Origin: an uncultured Roseateles sp.
GTDB taxonomy: Bacteria > Pseudomonadota > Gammaproteobacteria > Burkholderiales > Burkholderiaceae_C
Direction of reading: 5' to 3'
Assembly (NCBI RefSeq): GCF_913777145.1
Contig: NZ_CAJYPS010000014.1
Coordinates: forward strand, 186,001 to 250,000
DNA length: 64,000 nt
Part shown: piece after piece, positions 53,894 through 62,695 of the stretch
Layout of the letters: every line of letters begins with the position of its first letter
Position numbering within the stretch: the first letter of the stretch is position 1
Program-made: the position numbers and the translations under genes
Notes under the pieces: generated by a model
What the model was told of the DNA's origin: nothing
Seen by the model: only the letters and a program-made list of their open reading frames with translations
Database searches by the model: none

Positions 53894-54859
53894 ATGATAG
53901 AAGCCCGCTCCCCGTCCCGCCCGCTGATCGTGCGCCTGCGCAACTTCGTCGGGGACACGGTGCTGAGCCTGCCGGCACTGCGGCTGCTGCAAAGCCATGG
54001 CTACCAGCTGGAGCTGGTCGGCAAGGGCTGGGCGCGCGCGCTGCTGGAGGCCGAGGGCTGGCCCATCCATGTGCGGCCGGCGCCGCTGCGCCAGCGGGTG
54101 TCGCAACTGCGCGAGCTGCGCCAGCGCTGCCGCGCGCAGGATGCCGGCTTCGATGCGCGGCTCAACACGCTGCTGCTGCCCTGGTCCTTTTCGGCCGCAC
54201 TGGATGCGCGCCTGGCCGGGCTGCGCGCCATGGGCTATGGCTACGAGGGCAACGGCCTGCTGCTGAGCCGCACGCTGCGCCGTGAGCCGGGCCGCCATGC
54301 GCTGCAGGATTACTGGACGCTGGCCTGCGAGTTTCTGGGCGTGCAGCTGCCGCCGCCAGCGGCCATCGAGCTGCCGGTCAGCGACGCGCAGCGGGCGGCC
54401 GCGCGCGAGCTGCTGGCCGGCCTTGGCCTCAGCGCCGGGCGCTATGTGCTGATCTGCCCCTTTGCCAGCGGCAAGGTTGAGTTCATCGATCGCTCCTGGC
54501 CGGCCTTCCCGGACTTCGTGCGCCGGCTCAAGGCGGCCGGCGTGCCGGTGCTCATCGTGCCGGGCCCCACCGAGGTGGAGGGCGCGCGTGAGCTCTACCC
54601 CGACGCGCTGGCGCTGCCCGGCGTCGCGCTGGGCGTCTACAACGCGTTGCTGCAGCTGGCCGGCGTGGTGGTGTCCAACGACACCGGCCCGGCCCACATG
54701 GCGGCGGGGGTGGGCGCGCGGGTGCTCAGCGTGCTGGGCCCGACCCGGCCCGAGCACTGGGCGCCCTGGGGGCCGGGCGTGCAGGTGCTGCGTTGCTGGC
54801 CCGAGTGGCCCAGCGCCGATGAGGTGCTGGCCCGCGTGGAGCAGACCCTCGCCGGCTGA
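53894..54859 (+). CDS. Family 9 glycosyltransferase (heptosyltransferase-like)
   Basis: A 321-residue GT-B enzyme of the ADP-heptose:LPS heptosyltransferase family. It starts VRLRNFVGDTVLSLPALRLL (the N-terminal acceptor motif) and has the donor-binding segment CPFASGKVEFIDRSWPAFP and VSNDTGPAHMAAGVG near the C-terminus. It is likely to transfer a sugar to LPS core or another envelope glycan; donor and acceptor are not certain. It ends 15 bases before the converging gpmA. Confidence 0.92.
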   Translation: MIEARSPSRPLIVRLRNFVGDTVLSLPALRLLQSHGYQLELVGKGWARALLEAEGWPIHVRPAPLRQRVSQLRELRQRCRAQDAGFDARLNTLLLPWSFSAALDARLAGLRAMGYGYEGNGLLLSRTLRREPGRHALQDYWTLACEFLGVQLPPPAAIELPVSDAQRAAARELLAGLGLSAGRYVLICPFASGKVEFIDRSWPAFPDFVRRLKAAGVPVLIVPGPTEVEGARELYPDALALPGVALGVYNALLQLAGVVVSNDTGPAHMAAGVGARVLSVLGPTRPEHWAPWGPGVQVLRCWPEWPSADEVLARVEQTLAG

Positions 54860-54864
54860 GCAGG

Positions 54865-54874
54865 CCCTGCAGGG
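54865..54874. repeat. Small palindrome between convergent genes
   Basis: CCCTGCAGGG, ten bases, perfectly symmetrical, in the 15-base gap between the glycosyltransferase and gpmA stops. Too short to be a clear terminator. Confidence 0.3.
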
Positions 54875-55618
54875 TCAGGCCTTGCCCTGGGCCGCCACGG
54901 CCGCGGCGGCCTTGGCGGCGGCTTCGGCGTCGCCCAGGTAGTAGCTCTTGATGGGCTTGAGGTCGGCGTCCAGTTCGTAGACCAGCGGAATGCCGTTGGG
55001 GATGTTGACGCCCACGATGGCGTCGTCTGCGATGCCGTCCAGGTACTTCACCAGCGCACGGATGCTGTTGCCGTGCGCGGCGATCAGCACACGCTGGCCG
55101 CTGCGGATGGCCGGCGCCACCGTGTCGTTCCAGAACGGCAGCACGCGGGCGACCGTGTCCTTCAGGCATTCGGTCAGCGGCACCTCGCCCTCGGCCAGGC
55201 CAGCGTAGCGGCGGTCGCTGCGTTCGCTGCGCGGATCGCTCGCCTCCAGCGCCGGCGGCGGCGTGTCATAGCTGCGGCGCCAGATCAGCACCTGCTCGTC
55301 GCCATATTGCTTGGCCATGTCGGCCTTGTTCAGGCCCTGCAGCGCGCCGTAGTGGCGCTCGTTCAGGCGCCAGGCGTGCCGCACCGGCAGCCAGGTGCGA
55401 TCCATCTGGTCCAGGCAGTGCCACAGCGTCCAGACGGCGCGCTTGAGCACCGAGGTGTAGGCGATGTCGAAGTCGTAGCCGGCTTCCTTCAGCAGGCGCC
55501 CGGCGGTCTTGGCCTGCTCGACGCCGGTGGGGGTCAGGTCCACATCGGTCCAGCCGGTGAAGCGGTTTTCGAGATTCCAGGTGGACTCACCGTGGCGGAT
55601 CAGCACGAGCTTGTACAT
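54875..55618 (-). CDS. gpmA: 2,3-bisphosphoglycerate-dependent phosphoglycerate mutase
   Basis: Glycolytic enzyme interconverting 3- and 2-phosphoglycerate through a phosphohistidine. The catalytic H9 is in [23 protein letters not shown] and [16 protein letters not shown] follow. The 247 residues match the family. Start 55618 gives the standard [11 protein letters not shown]. The C-terminus has an unusual Ala-rich tail ([17 protein letters not shown]). Confidence 0.96.
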   Translation of the reverse strand: MYKLVLIRHGESTWNLENRFTGWTDVDLTPTGVEQAKTAGRLLKEAGYDFDIAYTSVLKRAVWTLWHCLDQMDRTWLPVRHAWRLNERHYGALQGLNKADMAKQYGDEQVLIWRRSYDTPPPALEASDPRSERSDRRYAGLAEGEVPLTECLKDTVARVLPFWNDTVAPAIRSGQRVLIAAHGNSIRALVKYLDGIADDAIVGVNIPNGIPLVYELDADLKPIKSYYLGDAEAAAKAAAAVAAQGKA

Positions 55619-55815
55619 GGCCTTCAAGTTTGTGAAGAGGAGCCGGAAATTGTAGAGAGCGCGCGACAGTGACCGCAGGCCGAGGCTTGGCGCGTGATGC
55701 AGTGCGCGTTCGTAATGAGCTCGGTCAATCATTTATTCGCTGTCCACTCAGAGAATCGTGGTCTTTCCCTAGGCATCGGCTGACGGCGGGTGCCACAGAA
55801 CAACAGGAGTCCTCG

Positions 55816-57018
55816 ATGAAGCGCCTTCCTCAATTGCGACTGCTGCCGGTCTTGCTGGCGCTGGGCCTGGCCGGCACCGCCCATGCGGCCGACGACAGCA
55901 TGTTCAGCCTGTCGGGCTTCGGCACGCTGGGCCTGGTGCGCACCACCACCGACCAGGCGCAGTACGTGGTCGGCGGCGAGCCGCGCGGCGCGGACCGCGG
56001 CGGCAGCGCCGACGTGGACAGCAAGCTGGGCGTTCAAGTGGGCGCCAAGTTCAACCAGATGTTCTCGGGCACGGTGCAGCTGCTGTCCAAGCAGAACGGC
56101 AAGGGCAACTTCAACCCGGGCGTGGAATGGGCGTTCGCCAAGGCGCAGCTGGCCCCGTCGCTGTCGGTGCGCCTGGGCCGCATGGGCGGCCCCTTCTTCG
56201 CGGTGTCGGACTTCCGTGACGTGGGTTTTGCGAACACCACGCTGCGTCCGCCCTCGGACGTCTACAACCAGGTGCCGGTGAACCACTTCGACGGTGCCGA
56301 TGTCAGCTACCAGGTCGGCACCGGCCTGGGCACCGTGACCGCCCAGCTGTTCGGTGGCCGGGCCAAGGACACCTACCAGCGCACCGACATCGAGCTGACC
56401 AAGGTGGTCGGCTTCAACACCACGCTGGAAATGGACGGCGGCCTGAGCCTGCGCCTGGGCTATGTGACGGGCGACCTGACCGTGAAGTCGGCCTCGCTGA
56501 ACACGCTGGTCAACACGCTGCGTGCGACCCCCTTCGCCAGCGTGGGCAACCAGATGGACCCGAACAAGCGCAAGGTCAGCTTCACTGGCCTGGGCCTGAA
56601 TTGGGACGAGGGCGCCTGGCTGGTGAATGCCGAGTACACGATGCGCCGCACCGAGACCTATGTGGCGGACACCGACGCCTGGTACGTGACCGTGGGCCGC
56701 CGCTTCGGCAACTGGACGCCCTATGCGACCGCCTCGCAGATCCGCACCGTGGACAGCAATGTCACCAACACCGTGCTGCCGCTGAACGCCCAGCTGGCTC
56801 AGCTCAAGGCCATCGTGGACAGCACCGTGGCCGGCCAGCATCGCGCACAGAAGACGCTGGCGGTGGGTACGCGCTGGGACTTCGCGCGCAACTTCGCGCT
56901 GAAGGCGCAGTTCGACCACCTGCGTCCCCAGGGCGTGGGCTTCTTCACCCAGGTCCAGCCCGGCTACACCGGCGGCCCGGTGAACGTGCTGAGCCTGAGC
57001 CTGGATACCGTGTTCTGA
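55816..57018 (+). CDS. Outer-membrane porin
   Basis: A 400-residue beta-barrel porin of the betaproteobacterial general porin type. A signal peptide (LLPVLLALGLAGTAHA) is followed by alternating strands beginning MFSLSGFGTLGLV, and the chain ends in phenylalanine (LSLDTVF), the usual outer-membrane insertion signal. The ~200-base upstream gap, with gpmA diverging, may hold the promoter. It is the first of a porin, binding-protein and chemoreceptor trio. Confidence 0.9.
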   Translation: MKRLPQLRLLPVLLALGLAGTAHAADDSMFSLSGFGTLGLVRTTTDQAQYVVGGEPRGADRGGSADVDSKLGVQVGAKFNQMFSGTVQLLSKQNGKGNFNPGVEWAFAKAQLAPSLSVRLGRMGGPFFAVSDFRDVGFANTTLRPPSDVYNQVPVNHFDGADVSYQVGTGLGTVTAQLFGGRAKDTYQRTDIELTKVVGFNTTLEMDGGLSLRLGYVTGDLTVKSASLNTLVNTLRATPFASVGNQMDPNKRKVSFTGLGLNWDEGAWLVNAEYTMRRTETYVADTDAWYVTVGRRFGNWTPYATASQIRTVDSNVTNTVLPLNAQLAQLKAIVDSTVAGQHRAQKTLAVGTRWDFARNFALKAQFDHLRPQGVGFFTQVQPGYTGGPVNVLSLSLDTVF

Positions 57019-57034
57019 GCCCGAGAGACGCCCC

Positions 57035-57457
57035 ATGAAAATTCAACAGATCGCCCTCGCCACGCTGCTGGCCCTGGCCGGCGCCGCAGCCCAGGCCCAG
57101 GTCGCCGTCGTCGTGAACCCCAAGAACCCGGCCGCCAGCCTGACGGCCGACCAGGTCTCCGCCATCTTCCTGGGCAAGACCGCCACGCTGCCCAGCGGCG
57201 CCACGGCCGCGCCGGTGGATCAGGCCGAAGGCTCGGCGCTGCGCGAGCAGTTCTATGGCAAGGTCACGGGCAAGCAGGCCGCGCAGGTCAAGGCCGCGTG
57301 GTCCCGCCTGGTGTTCTCCGGCAAGGGCACGCCGCCCAAGGAACTGGGCAGCTCGGCCGAGGTGAAGAAGTTCGTCGCCGCCAACCCGGACGCCATCGGC
57401 TACATCGAGAAATCGGCGCTGGATGGCAGCGTGAAGGCCGTGCTGACGGTGGATTGA
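57035..57457 (+). CDS. Small periplasmic phosphate-binding-like protein
   Basis: A 140-residue secreted protein (signal IALATLLALAGAAAQA) with the PstS-type phosphate-binding signature: VNPKNPAASLTADQVSAIFLG, SALREQFYG and PDAIGYIEKSAL. It is about half the length of a full PstS, so it may bind its ligand as a single domain or serve another role. It begins 16 bases after the porin. No ABC transporter genes accompany it. It could be the sensory partner of the adjacent chemoreceptor (inference). Confidence 0.85.
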   Translation: MKIQQIALATLLALAGAAAQAQVAVVVNPKNPAASLTADQVSAIFLGKTATLPSGATAAPVDQAEGSALREQFYGKVTGKQAAQVKAAWSRLVFSGKGTPPKELGSSAEVKKFVAANPDAIGYIEKSALDGSVKAVLTVD

Positions 57458-57517
57458 GCCGGGCGGGCCTGGATACCCGGGCCGCCTGGTGGGCGGCCCC
57501 TCTGTGGAGACATTTGC

Positions 57518-59032
57518 ATGAACGTCAGGACCCGGATCTGGATGCTGCCCGCCGTGGCGGCCGCGATCTTTGCGATCGGCATCATCGTGGTGCTGGTGTT
57601 CTCGTCCCGCACCTCGGACGCGATCACGTCCGTGGGCCAGGTCGACTACCCCTATCTGGACGCGACCACGCAGTTCGCATCGCAGCTGGAGGCGCTGGGC
57701 GCCACCATCCAGAGCGCCGTGGCCGAGGGCGAGAAGAAGCGCCTGGACGAGGCCAAGGACCGGGCCGCGGCGATGCGCAAGCTGCTGGACGCGATCGAGC
57801 GCATCGACGGCAAGAAGGACACCGGCGCCCGACTGCGCAAGGGCTTCGAGGCCTATTACGGCGCGGCGGTCGAGACCGCCGAGCTCTTCTTGGGCGTGCG
57901 CCAGGGCGATCAGGCCGGTGCGATTCCCAAGATGCAGGCTGCGCAGAAGGCGCTGGAGTCCGACCTGCAGGCGGCCCGCGTGGCCGCGAACGACGGCTTC
58001 GAGGCCGGCTTGCAGCGTGCGCAGCAGGGCGTGTCGTCCGGCCTGTGGGTCACGGTGCTGAGCGCGGTGGTCGTGGTGCTGGCGCTGGGCGGCGGCTCCT
58101 ACCTTGTGATCGGTGGCGTGTGGCGCCAGCTGGGCGGCGAGCCCGAGTACGCCCGCGACGTGATGCGGCAGATGGCCGACGGTGATCTGTCGCAGCAGAT
58201 CCTGGTGGCGCCCGGGGCCGAGAACAGCCTGCTGGCCGCGGTGCGCGACATGTCGCGCGGCCTGGCCGCCATCGTGTCCAACGTGCGCCAGGGCACGGAC
58301 TCCATCACCACCGCGTCGCGCGAGATCGCGGCCGGCAATCAGGACCTGTCCGAGCGCACCGAGCGCCAGGCCGGGTCGCTGGAGCAGACCTCCGGCAACA
58401 TGCAGGTGCTGACCGACACGGTGCGCCAGAGCGCCGAGGCTGCCTCGCAGGCCAACCAGCTGGCCGGCTCGGCCGCGACCGTGGCGCGCAAGGGCGGCGA
58501 GGTCGTGGGTCAGGTGGTCTCGACCATGGACGAGATCAATGCCAGCTCCAAGAAGATCGCCGACATCATCGGCGTCATCGACGGCATCGCCTTCCAGACC
58601 AACATCCTGGCGCTGAACGCCGCGGTGGAAGCCGCGCGCGCCGGTGAGCAGGGCCGCGGCTTTGCGGTCGTGGCCGGTGAGGTGCGCTCGCTGGCCCAGC
58701 GCTCGGCGGAGGCCGCGCGCGAGATCAAGACGCTGATCGGCGCCAGCGTGGAGCGGGTCGAGTCCGGCTCGCGCCTGGTGCAGGATGCGGGCGCCACCAT
58801 GGGCGAGATCGTCGCCAGCGTGCAGCGGGTGTCGGACATCATCAGCGAGATCACCGCAGCCTCGGGCGAGCAGAGCCAGGGCATAGGCCAGGTCAACCAG
58901 TCGGTCGCCCAGCTGGATCAGATGACCCAGCAGAACGCCGCGCTGGTGGAACAGGCGGCCGCGGCCGCCAGCAGCCTGGAGCAGCAGGCGGTGGCGCTGC
59001 AGCAGGCGGTGGCCACCTTCAAGCTGGGCTGA
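57518..59032 (+). CDS. Methyl-accepting chemotaxis protein
   Basis: A 504-residue receptor: TM1 (~8-30), a periplasmic helical domain with many Lys/Asp residues, TM2 (~175-200), HAMP, and a signalling hairpin nearly identical to the receptor at 51657 (about 47 residues differ at one position). The ligand domain differs. It lies 60 bases after the small binding protein and probably shares its transcript with the porin, suggesting it senses a solute bound by the preceding protein. Confidence 0.93.
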   Translation: MNVRTRIWMLPAVAAAIFAIGIIVVLVFSSRTSDAITSVGQVDYPYLDATTQFASQLEALGATIQSAVAEGEKKRLDEAKDRAAAMRKLLDAIERIDGKKDTGARLRKGFEAYYGAAVETAELFLGVRQGDQAGAIPKMQAAQKALESDLQAARVAANDGFEAGLQRAQQGVSSGLWVTVLSAVVVVLALGGGSYLVIGGVWRQLGGEPEYARDVMRQMADGDLSQQILVAPGAENSLLAAVRDMSRGLAAIVSNVRQGTDSITTASREIAAGNQDLSERTERQAGSLEQTSGNMQVLTDTVRQSAEAASQANQLAGSAATVARKGGEVVGQVVSTMDEINASSKKIADIIGVIDGIAFQTNILALNAAVEAARAGEQGRGFAVVAGEVRSLAQRSAEAAREIKTLIGASVERVESGSRLVQDAGATMGEIVASVQRVSDIISEITAASGEQSQGIGQVNQSVAQLDQMTQQNAALVEQAAAAASSLEQQAVALQQAVATFKLG

Positions 59033-59096
59033 GCCCGGCGGCTGCGCCGGGCCAGGGATAATGGCGGGCTGTCCTGCCTGCCCAGATGGGGTCCGC

Positions 59097-59498
59097 TTGA
59101 ATTTCCTGATTGAAAACTGGTTCCTGGTCCTGACCGCTGTCGTGTCGGGTGGCTTGCTGTTGGCACCGGCGCTGACCGGCCGTGGTGCCGCCTTGGGCGC
59201 TGCCGAGGCGGTGCGCCGCATCAACCGCGAGAAGGGCGTCTTGATCGACGTGTCCGAGCCCGAGGAGTTCGCCAAGGGCCACGCGGCCGGCGCGCGCAAC
59301 ATCCCGCTGGCACAACTCGAGGGTCACAAGTCTCTGCCGTCCAACAAGGCCCTGCCTCTGGTGGTGATGTGCGCCAGTGGCGCACGCGCGGCCCGCGCAG
59401 CTGGCATCCTGAAAAAGCTTGGGTACGAAAAGGCCGAGGCGCTGGCTGGTGGAATGAAGGCCTGGCGCGAGGCCAATCTGCCCGTCGAGAAAGCCTGA
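59097..59498 (+). CDS. Membrane-anchored rhodanese-like protein
   Basis: A 133-residue protein with one N-terminal membrane segment (FLIENWFLVLTAVVSGGLLLAP) and a rhodanese domain: VLIDVSEPEEFAKGHAAGARNIP and the active Cys in VVMCASGARAARA. Rhodaneses transfer sulfane sulfur. TTG at 59097 is chosen since the frame before it lacks an in-frame membrane start. It stands next to grxC and secB, a common Burkholderiales arrangement. Confidence 0.9.
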   Translation: MNFLIENWFLVLTAVVSGGLLLAPALTGRGAALGAAEAVRRINREKGVLIDVSEPEEFAKGHAAGARNIPLAQLEGHKSLPSNKALPLVVMCASGARAARAAGILKKLGYEKAEALAGGMKAWREANLPVEKA

Positions 59499-59514
59499 TC
59501 AGAGAGAAAGCCCC

Positions 59515-59775
59515 ATGCCCGCCATCACGATGTACACCACCCAGGTCTGCCCTTACTGCGTGCGCGCCAAGATGCTGCTGAAGCAGCGCGGCGTCGAGCA
59601 GATCGAGGAGATCCGCGTGGACCTGAATCCGGCGGAGCGTGAGGTGATGATGGCCAAGACCGGCCGCCGCACCGTGCCGCAGATCTTCATCGGCGACACC
59701 CATGTGGGGGGCTGCGACGATCTGTATGCGCTGGACCAGCGCGGCGACCTGCTGCCCTTGCTCCAGGCCAGCTGA
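59515..59775 (+). CDS. grxC: Glutaredoxin 3
   Basis: An 86-residue glutathione-dependent thiol oxidoreductase with active site CPYC (C12, C15) and the conserved TVPQIFIGDTHVGGCDDL. It begins 16 bases after the rhodanese gene and precedes secB. It is a dithiol type, likely reducing disulfides in the cytosol. Confidence 0.95.
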   Translation: MPAITMYTTQVCPYCVRAKMLLKQRGVEQIEEIRVDLNPAEREVMMAKTGRRTVPQIFIGDTHVGGCDDLYALDQRGDLLPLLQAS

Positions 59776-59784
59776 TTTCAAGAC

Positions 59785-59797
59785 GGGGGCAACCCCC
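59785..59797. terminator. GGGGG/CCCCC hairpin after grxC
   Basis: GGGGG, loop CAA, CCCCC, 10 bases after the grxC stop. It lacks a T-run, so it is at most a weak terminator or an RNA stabiliser in the 108-base gap before secB. Confidence 0.3.
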
Positions 59798-59883
59798 ATC
59801 GGGCTGTCATGCCCGTCGGCCGATAATCGCCTGCGCCGCCCGCAGCATGCCGCTCGCGGGCTTCTTGTTTGAAAGACCTGACG

Positions 59884-60345
59884 ATGGCCGACGAGACCAA
59901 CAACGCTCCCCTGTTCCAGATCCAGCGCATGTACCTGAAGGACCTGTCGCTGGAGCAGCCCAACGCGCCCAAGATCCTGCTCGAGCAGCAGCAGCCCCAG
60001 GTCGACATCAATCTGGCCCTGTCGGCCGAGAGCGTCACCGACGGCATCTACGAGGTCTGCGTGACCGGCACCGTGAACACCAAGGTCGGCGACAAGACGC
60101 TGTTCCTGGTGGAGGCCAAGCAGGCCGGCATCTTCGAGATCCGCAACGTGCCGCAGGAACAGCTGGACGGCATCCTGGGCATCGTGTGCCCGCAGATGAT
60201 CTACCCCTACCTGCGCGCCATCGTGTCCGACGTCTGCACCCGCGCCGGCTTCCCGCCGGTCATGCTGACCGAAGTGAACTTCCAGGCCATGTTCGAGGCC
60301 CAGCAGGCGCAGCGCCTGGCCCAGGCCGGCCAGTCGGTGAACTGA
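59884..60345 (+). CDS. secB: Preprotein chaperone SecB
   Basis: A 153-residue cytosolic export chaperone that keeps precursors unfolded for SecA. Typical segments are [27 protein letters not shown] and [29 protein letters not shown] at 59884 excludes a short extension. It is followed by a strong hairpin terminator, then gpsA. Confidence 0.96.
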   Translation: MADETNNAPLFQIQRMYLKDLSLEQPNAPKILLEQQQPQVDINLALSAESVTDGIYEVCVTGTVNTKVGDKTLFLVEAKQAGIFEIRNVPQEQLDGILGIVCPQMIYPYLRAIVSDVCTRAGFPPVMLTEVNFQAMFEAQQAQRLAQAGQSVN

Positions 60346-60368
60346 CACCCCGGGCCCTCGGCCTGCAC

Positions 60369-60392
60369 GCCCCGCCTCGGCGGGGCGTTTTT
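60369..60392 (+). terminator. Rho-independent terminator after secB
   Basis: GCCCCGCC, two-base loop region, GGCGGGGC, then GTTTTT. It is the clearest intrinsic terminator in the window and lies 23 bases after secB and 20 bases before gpsA. Confidence 0.85.
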
Positions 60393-60411
60393 CTTGGGCG
60401 ACACTGTCGCG

Positions 60412-61413
60412 ATGTTGAAGATTGCCGTTTTCGGCGCCGGGGCCTGGGGCACGGCGCTTGCGATCCAGGCGGCCCGTGCGGGCCACGACGTGCTGCTGTG
60501 GGCCCGCGACGCGGCCGCGATCGATGCGATGCGCGCCACGCGCCGCAATGCGGCCTACCTGCCCGACAGTGAACTGCCGGCCGCGCTGCACCTGAGCGCC
60601 CGCCGCGAGGACGCGATCGCGCATGCGGCCCAGGGCCTGGCCATCATCGCCACGCCCATGTCCGGCCTGCGCGAGACGCTGGGCGCGCTGAGCCCCGCGC
60701 ACCGCGCGCTGTGGCTGTGCAAGGGCTTCGAGGCGGGCTCCGGTCGCCTGGGTCATGAGATCGCACGCGAGCTGAGCCCGGCGATGCGGGTGGGCGTGCT
60801 GTCGGGCCCCAGCTTCGCGCAGGAGGTGGCGGCGGGCCGCCCCACCGCGCTGGTCGCGGCCAGCGAGGATGCTCAGCTGGCGCAGGATGCGGTGCAGGCC
60901 TTCCATGGCGAGCGTCTGCGGGTCTACACCTCGGCCGACCCGGTGGGTGTGGAGGTGGGCGGTGCGGTGAAGAACGTGATGGCGATCGCGGTCGGTGTGT
61001 GCGACGGCCTCAGCGCCAGTGCGCCCGACGCGCCCGGCCTGAACGCGCGCGCCGCGCTGATCACCCGTGGCCTGGCCGAGATGCTGCGCCTGGGGCAGGC
61101 GCTGGGCGCCCGCAGCGAGACCTTCATGGGCCTGTCGGGGCTGGGCGACCTGGTGCTGACCGCGACCGGCGACCTGTCGCGCAACCGTCGCGTCGGCCTG
61201 CTGCTGGCCCAGGGGCTCAGCGTGCCGCAGATCCTGGCCCAACTGGGCCATGTGGCGGAAGGCGTCTACAGCGCGCCCACGGTGCTGGCGCGCGCGCAGT
61301 CGGCCGGTGTGGAGATGCCGGTCACCGCCGCGGTGGTGGATCTGCTGGCCGGCCGCATCAGTGCGGCCGAGGCGGTGGACTGCCTGATGGGGCGGCAGGC
61401 GCGCGCCGAGTGA
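60412..61413 (+). CDS. gpsA: Glycerol-3-phosphate dehydrogenase [NAD(P)+]
   Basis: Makes sn-glycerol-3-phosphate for phospholipids. It has the NAD motif [23 protein letters not shown] and the catalytic region [17 protein letters not shown]. The 333 residues are typical. ATG 60412 follows the terminator. It is immediately convergent with trmL: the two stops share TGATCA. Confidence 0.96.
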   Translation: MLKIAVFGAGAWGTALAIQAARAGHDVLLWARDAAAIDAMRATRRNAAYLPDSELPAALHLSARREDAIAHAAQGLAIIATPMSGLRETLGALSPAHRALWLCKGFEAGSGRLGHEIARELSPAMRVGVLSGPSFAQEVAAGRPTALVAASEDAQLAQDAVQAFHGERLRVYTSADPVGVEVGGAVKNVMAIAVGVCDGLSASAPDAPGLNARAALITRGLAEMLRLGQALGARSETFMGLSGLGDLVLTATGDLSRNRRVGLLLAQGLSVPQILAQLGHVAEGVYSAPTVLARAQSAGVEMPVTAAVVDLLAGRISAAEAVDCLMGRQARAE

Positions 61414-61884
61414 TCAGGCGCCGCCGGCGTAGCCGTTCTGACGCCAGGCCTCGAACACCGCCACCGCCACGCTGTTGCTGAGGTTGAGGCTGCGCTGGCC
61501 CTCGCGCATGGGCAGGCGCACGCGCTGCGAGGTGGGGAAGCCGTCGCGCAGCGCGGGCGGCAGGCCGGCGGTCTCGCTGCCGAACACCAGGTAGTCGCCC
61601 GGCTGCCAGCTCACCTCGGCGAAGGGGCGGCTGCCGCGCGTGGTGAACGCGAACAGCCGCTCGGGCGGCGGCGCCTCGGCGGCCAGGAAGGCCGCCCAGT
61701 CCGCATGACGCTGCACCCGCGTGTATTCGTGATAGTCGAGGCCGGCGCGCTGCAGCAGCCGGTCCTCCATGGAAAAGCCCAGCGGCTCGATCAGATGCAG
61801 CGAGCAGCCGGTGTTGGCCGCCAGCCGGATCACATTGCCGGTGTTGGGCGGGATTTCCGGGTGGACGAGGACGATGTGGAACAT
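61414..61884 (-). CDS. trmL: tRNA (cytidine/uridine-34 2'-O)-methyltransferase
   Basis: A 156-residue SPOUT methyltransferase that methylates the wobble nucleotide of some tRNALeu. It starts MFHIVLVHPEIPPNTGNVIR; FGSETAGLPP and LPMREGQRSLNLSNSVAV make the knot. Start 61884 gives the standard N-terminus. It lies 17 bases after comF on the same strand. Confidence 0.95.
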   Translation of the reverse strand: MFHIVLVHPEIPPNTGNVIRLAANTGCSLHLIEPLGFSMEDRLLQRAGLDYHEYTRVQRHADWAAFLAAEAPPPERLFAFTTRGSRPFAEVSWQPGDYLVFGSETAGLPPALRDGFPTSQRVRLPMREGQRSLNLSNSVAVAVFEAWRQNGYAGGA

Positions 61885-61901
61885 GGGACGGGAGTATCCC
61901 G

Positions 61902-62672
61902 TCAAGCCATGGTGCCGCCGGTCTCGCCGGGCGCGGGCGTGCGCGCCACCACCCAGGCCTGCACCCGGGTCGCGCCCGCGGCGCGCAGCACGCGGGCCAG
62001 CTCGTAGAGCGTGGCGCCGGTGGTCATCACGTCATCCAGCAGCGCGACATGGCGGCCCGCCACGTCTGCGAGGCGGCGTGGCTCCACCGCGAACACGCCG
62101 CGCACATTGGCCGCGCGCTGCTGCAGCGACAGGCCGGCCTGATGCTCGTTGTCGCGCACGCGCAGCAGCAGGTCCGCGCGGCAGCGCAGCTGGTGCTGGC
62201 GGGCCAGCGCCCGGGCGAGCTCGTAGGCCTGGTTGTAGCCGCGCTCGGCCAGGCGCCGGGGCGACAGCGGCACCGGCAGCAGCCAGTCCGGCGGCTCCAC
62301 CGTGGCCGCCACCAGCGCCTGGTTGAGCCGTGCGAGCAGGCTGCCGCGCAGGTCCAGCGCCTGGTGGTACTTGAAGTGTTGCAGCAGGCCGTCCCAGGGG
62401 AAGGCGTAGTCCAGCGCGGCGATGCAGCGGTCCAGCGGCGGCGGCTGGGTCAGGCAGGCGCCGCAGCGCGGCTGGGCATGGCCCAGCAGCCCGGGCGGCA
62501 GGCGGGCCGCGCAGGTCCAGCAGCGCGGCTGGGGGCGGGCGTAGCGCTGCAGGCAGTCGTCGCACACGGTCTGCGGGCTCCAGCGCCGGCACACCGTGCA
62601 TTGCCCGCCGCAGCGCAGCAACACACGTTCGACGCGTGTGGGCTTGGGGGCGACCATGGGCTGCACCGGCAT
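61902..62672 (-). CDS. ComF-family phosphoribosyltransferase-like protein
   Basis: A 256-residue ComF/GntX protein with an N-terminal zinc-finger-like run of cysteines (CGGQC, CRRW, CDDC, CWTC, CGAC) and a C-terminal phosphoribosyltransferase fold with VALLDDVMTTGATL. In naturally competent bacteria ComF aids DNA uptake; elsewhere function is unclear. Start 62672 (MPVQPMVAPK) is favoured; 62657 is an alternative. Its divergent partner starts 24 bases away. Confidence 0.88.
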   Translation of the reverse strand: MPVQPMVAPKPTRVERVLLRCGGQCTVCRRWSPQTVCDDCLQRYARPQPRCWTCAARLPPGLLGHAQPRCGACLTQPPPLDRCIAALDYAFPWDGLLQHFKYHQALDLRGSLLARLNQALVAATVEPPDWLLPVPLSPRRLAERGYNQAYELARALARQHQLRCRADLLLRVRDNEHQAGLSLQQRAANVRGVFAVEPRRLADVAGRHVALLDDVMTTGATLYELARVLRAAGATRVQAWVVARTPAPGETGGTMA

Positions 62673-62678
62673 CGGGTC

Positions 62679-62686
62679 AATATACT
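62679..62686. promoter_or_regulatory. Overlapping divergent -10 elements (comF / BioC-like)
   Basis: TATACT (62681-62686, plus strand) overlaps TATATT (62684-62679, minus strand) in the 23-base gap between the two start codons. Starts would fall 0-3 bases from each ATG, suggesting leaderless or nearly leaderless transcripts. No ribosome site is visible for either gene. Confidence 0.45.
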
Positions 62687-62695
62687 TTTGGGCCC

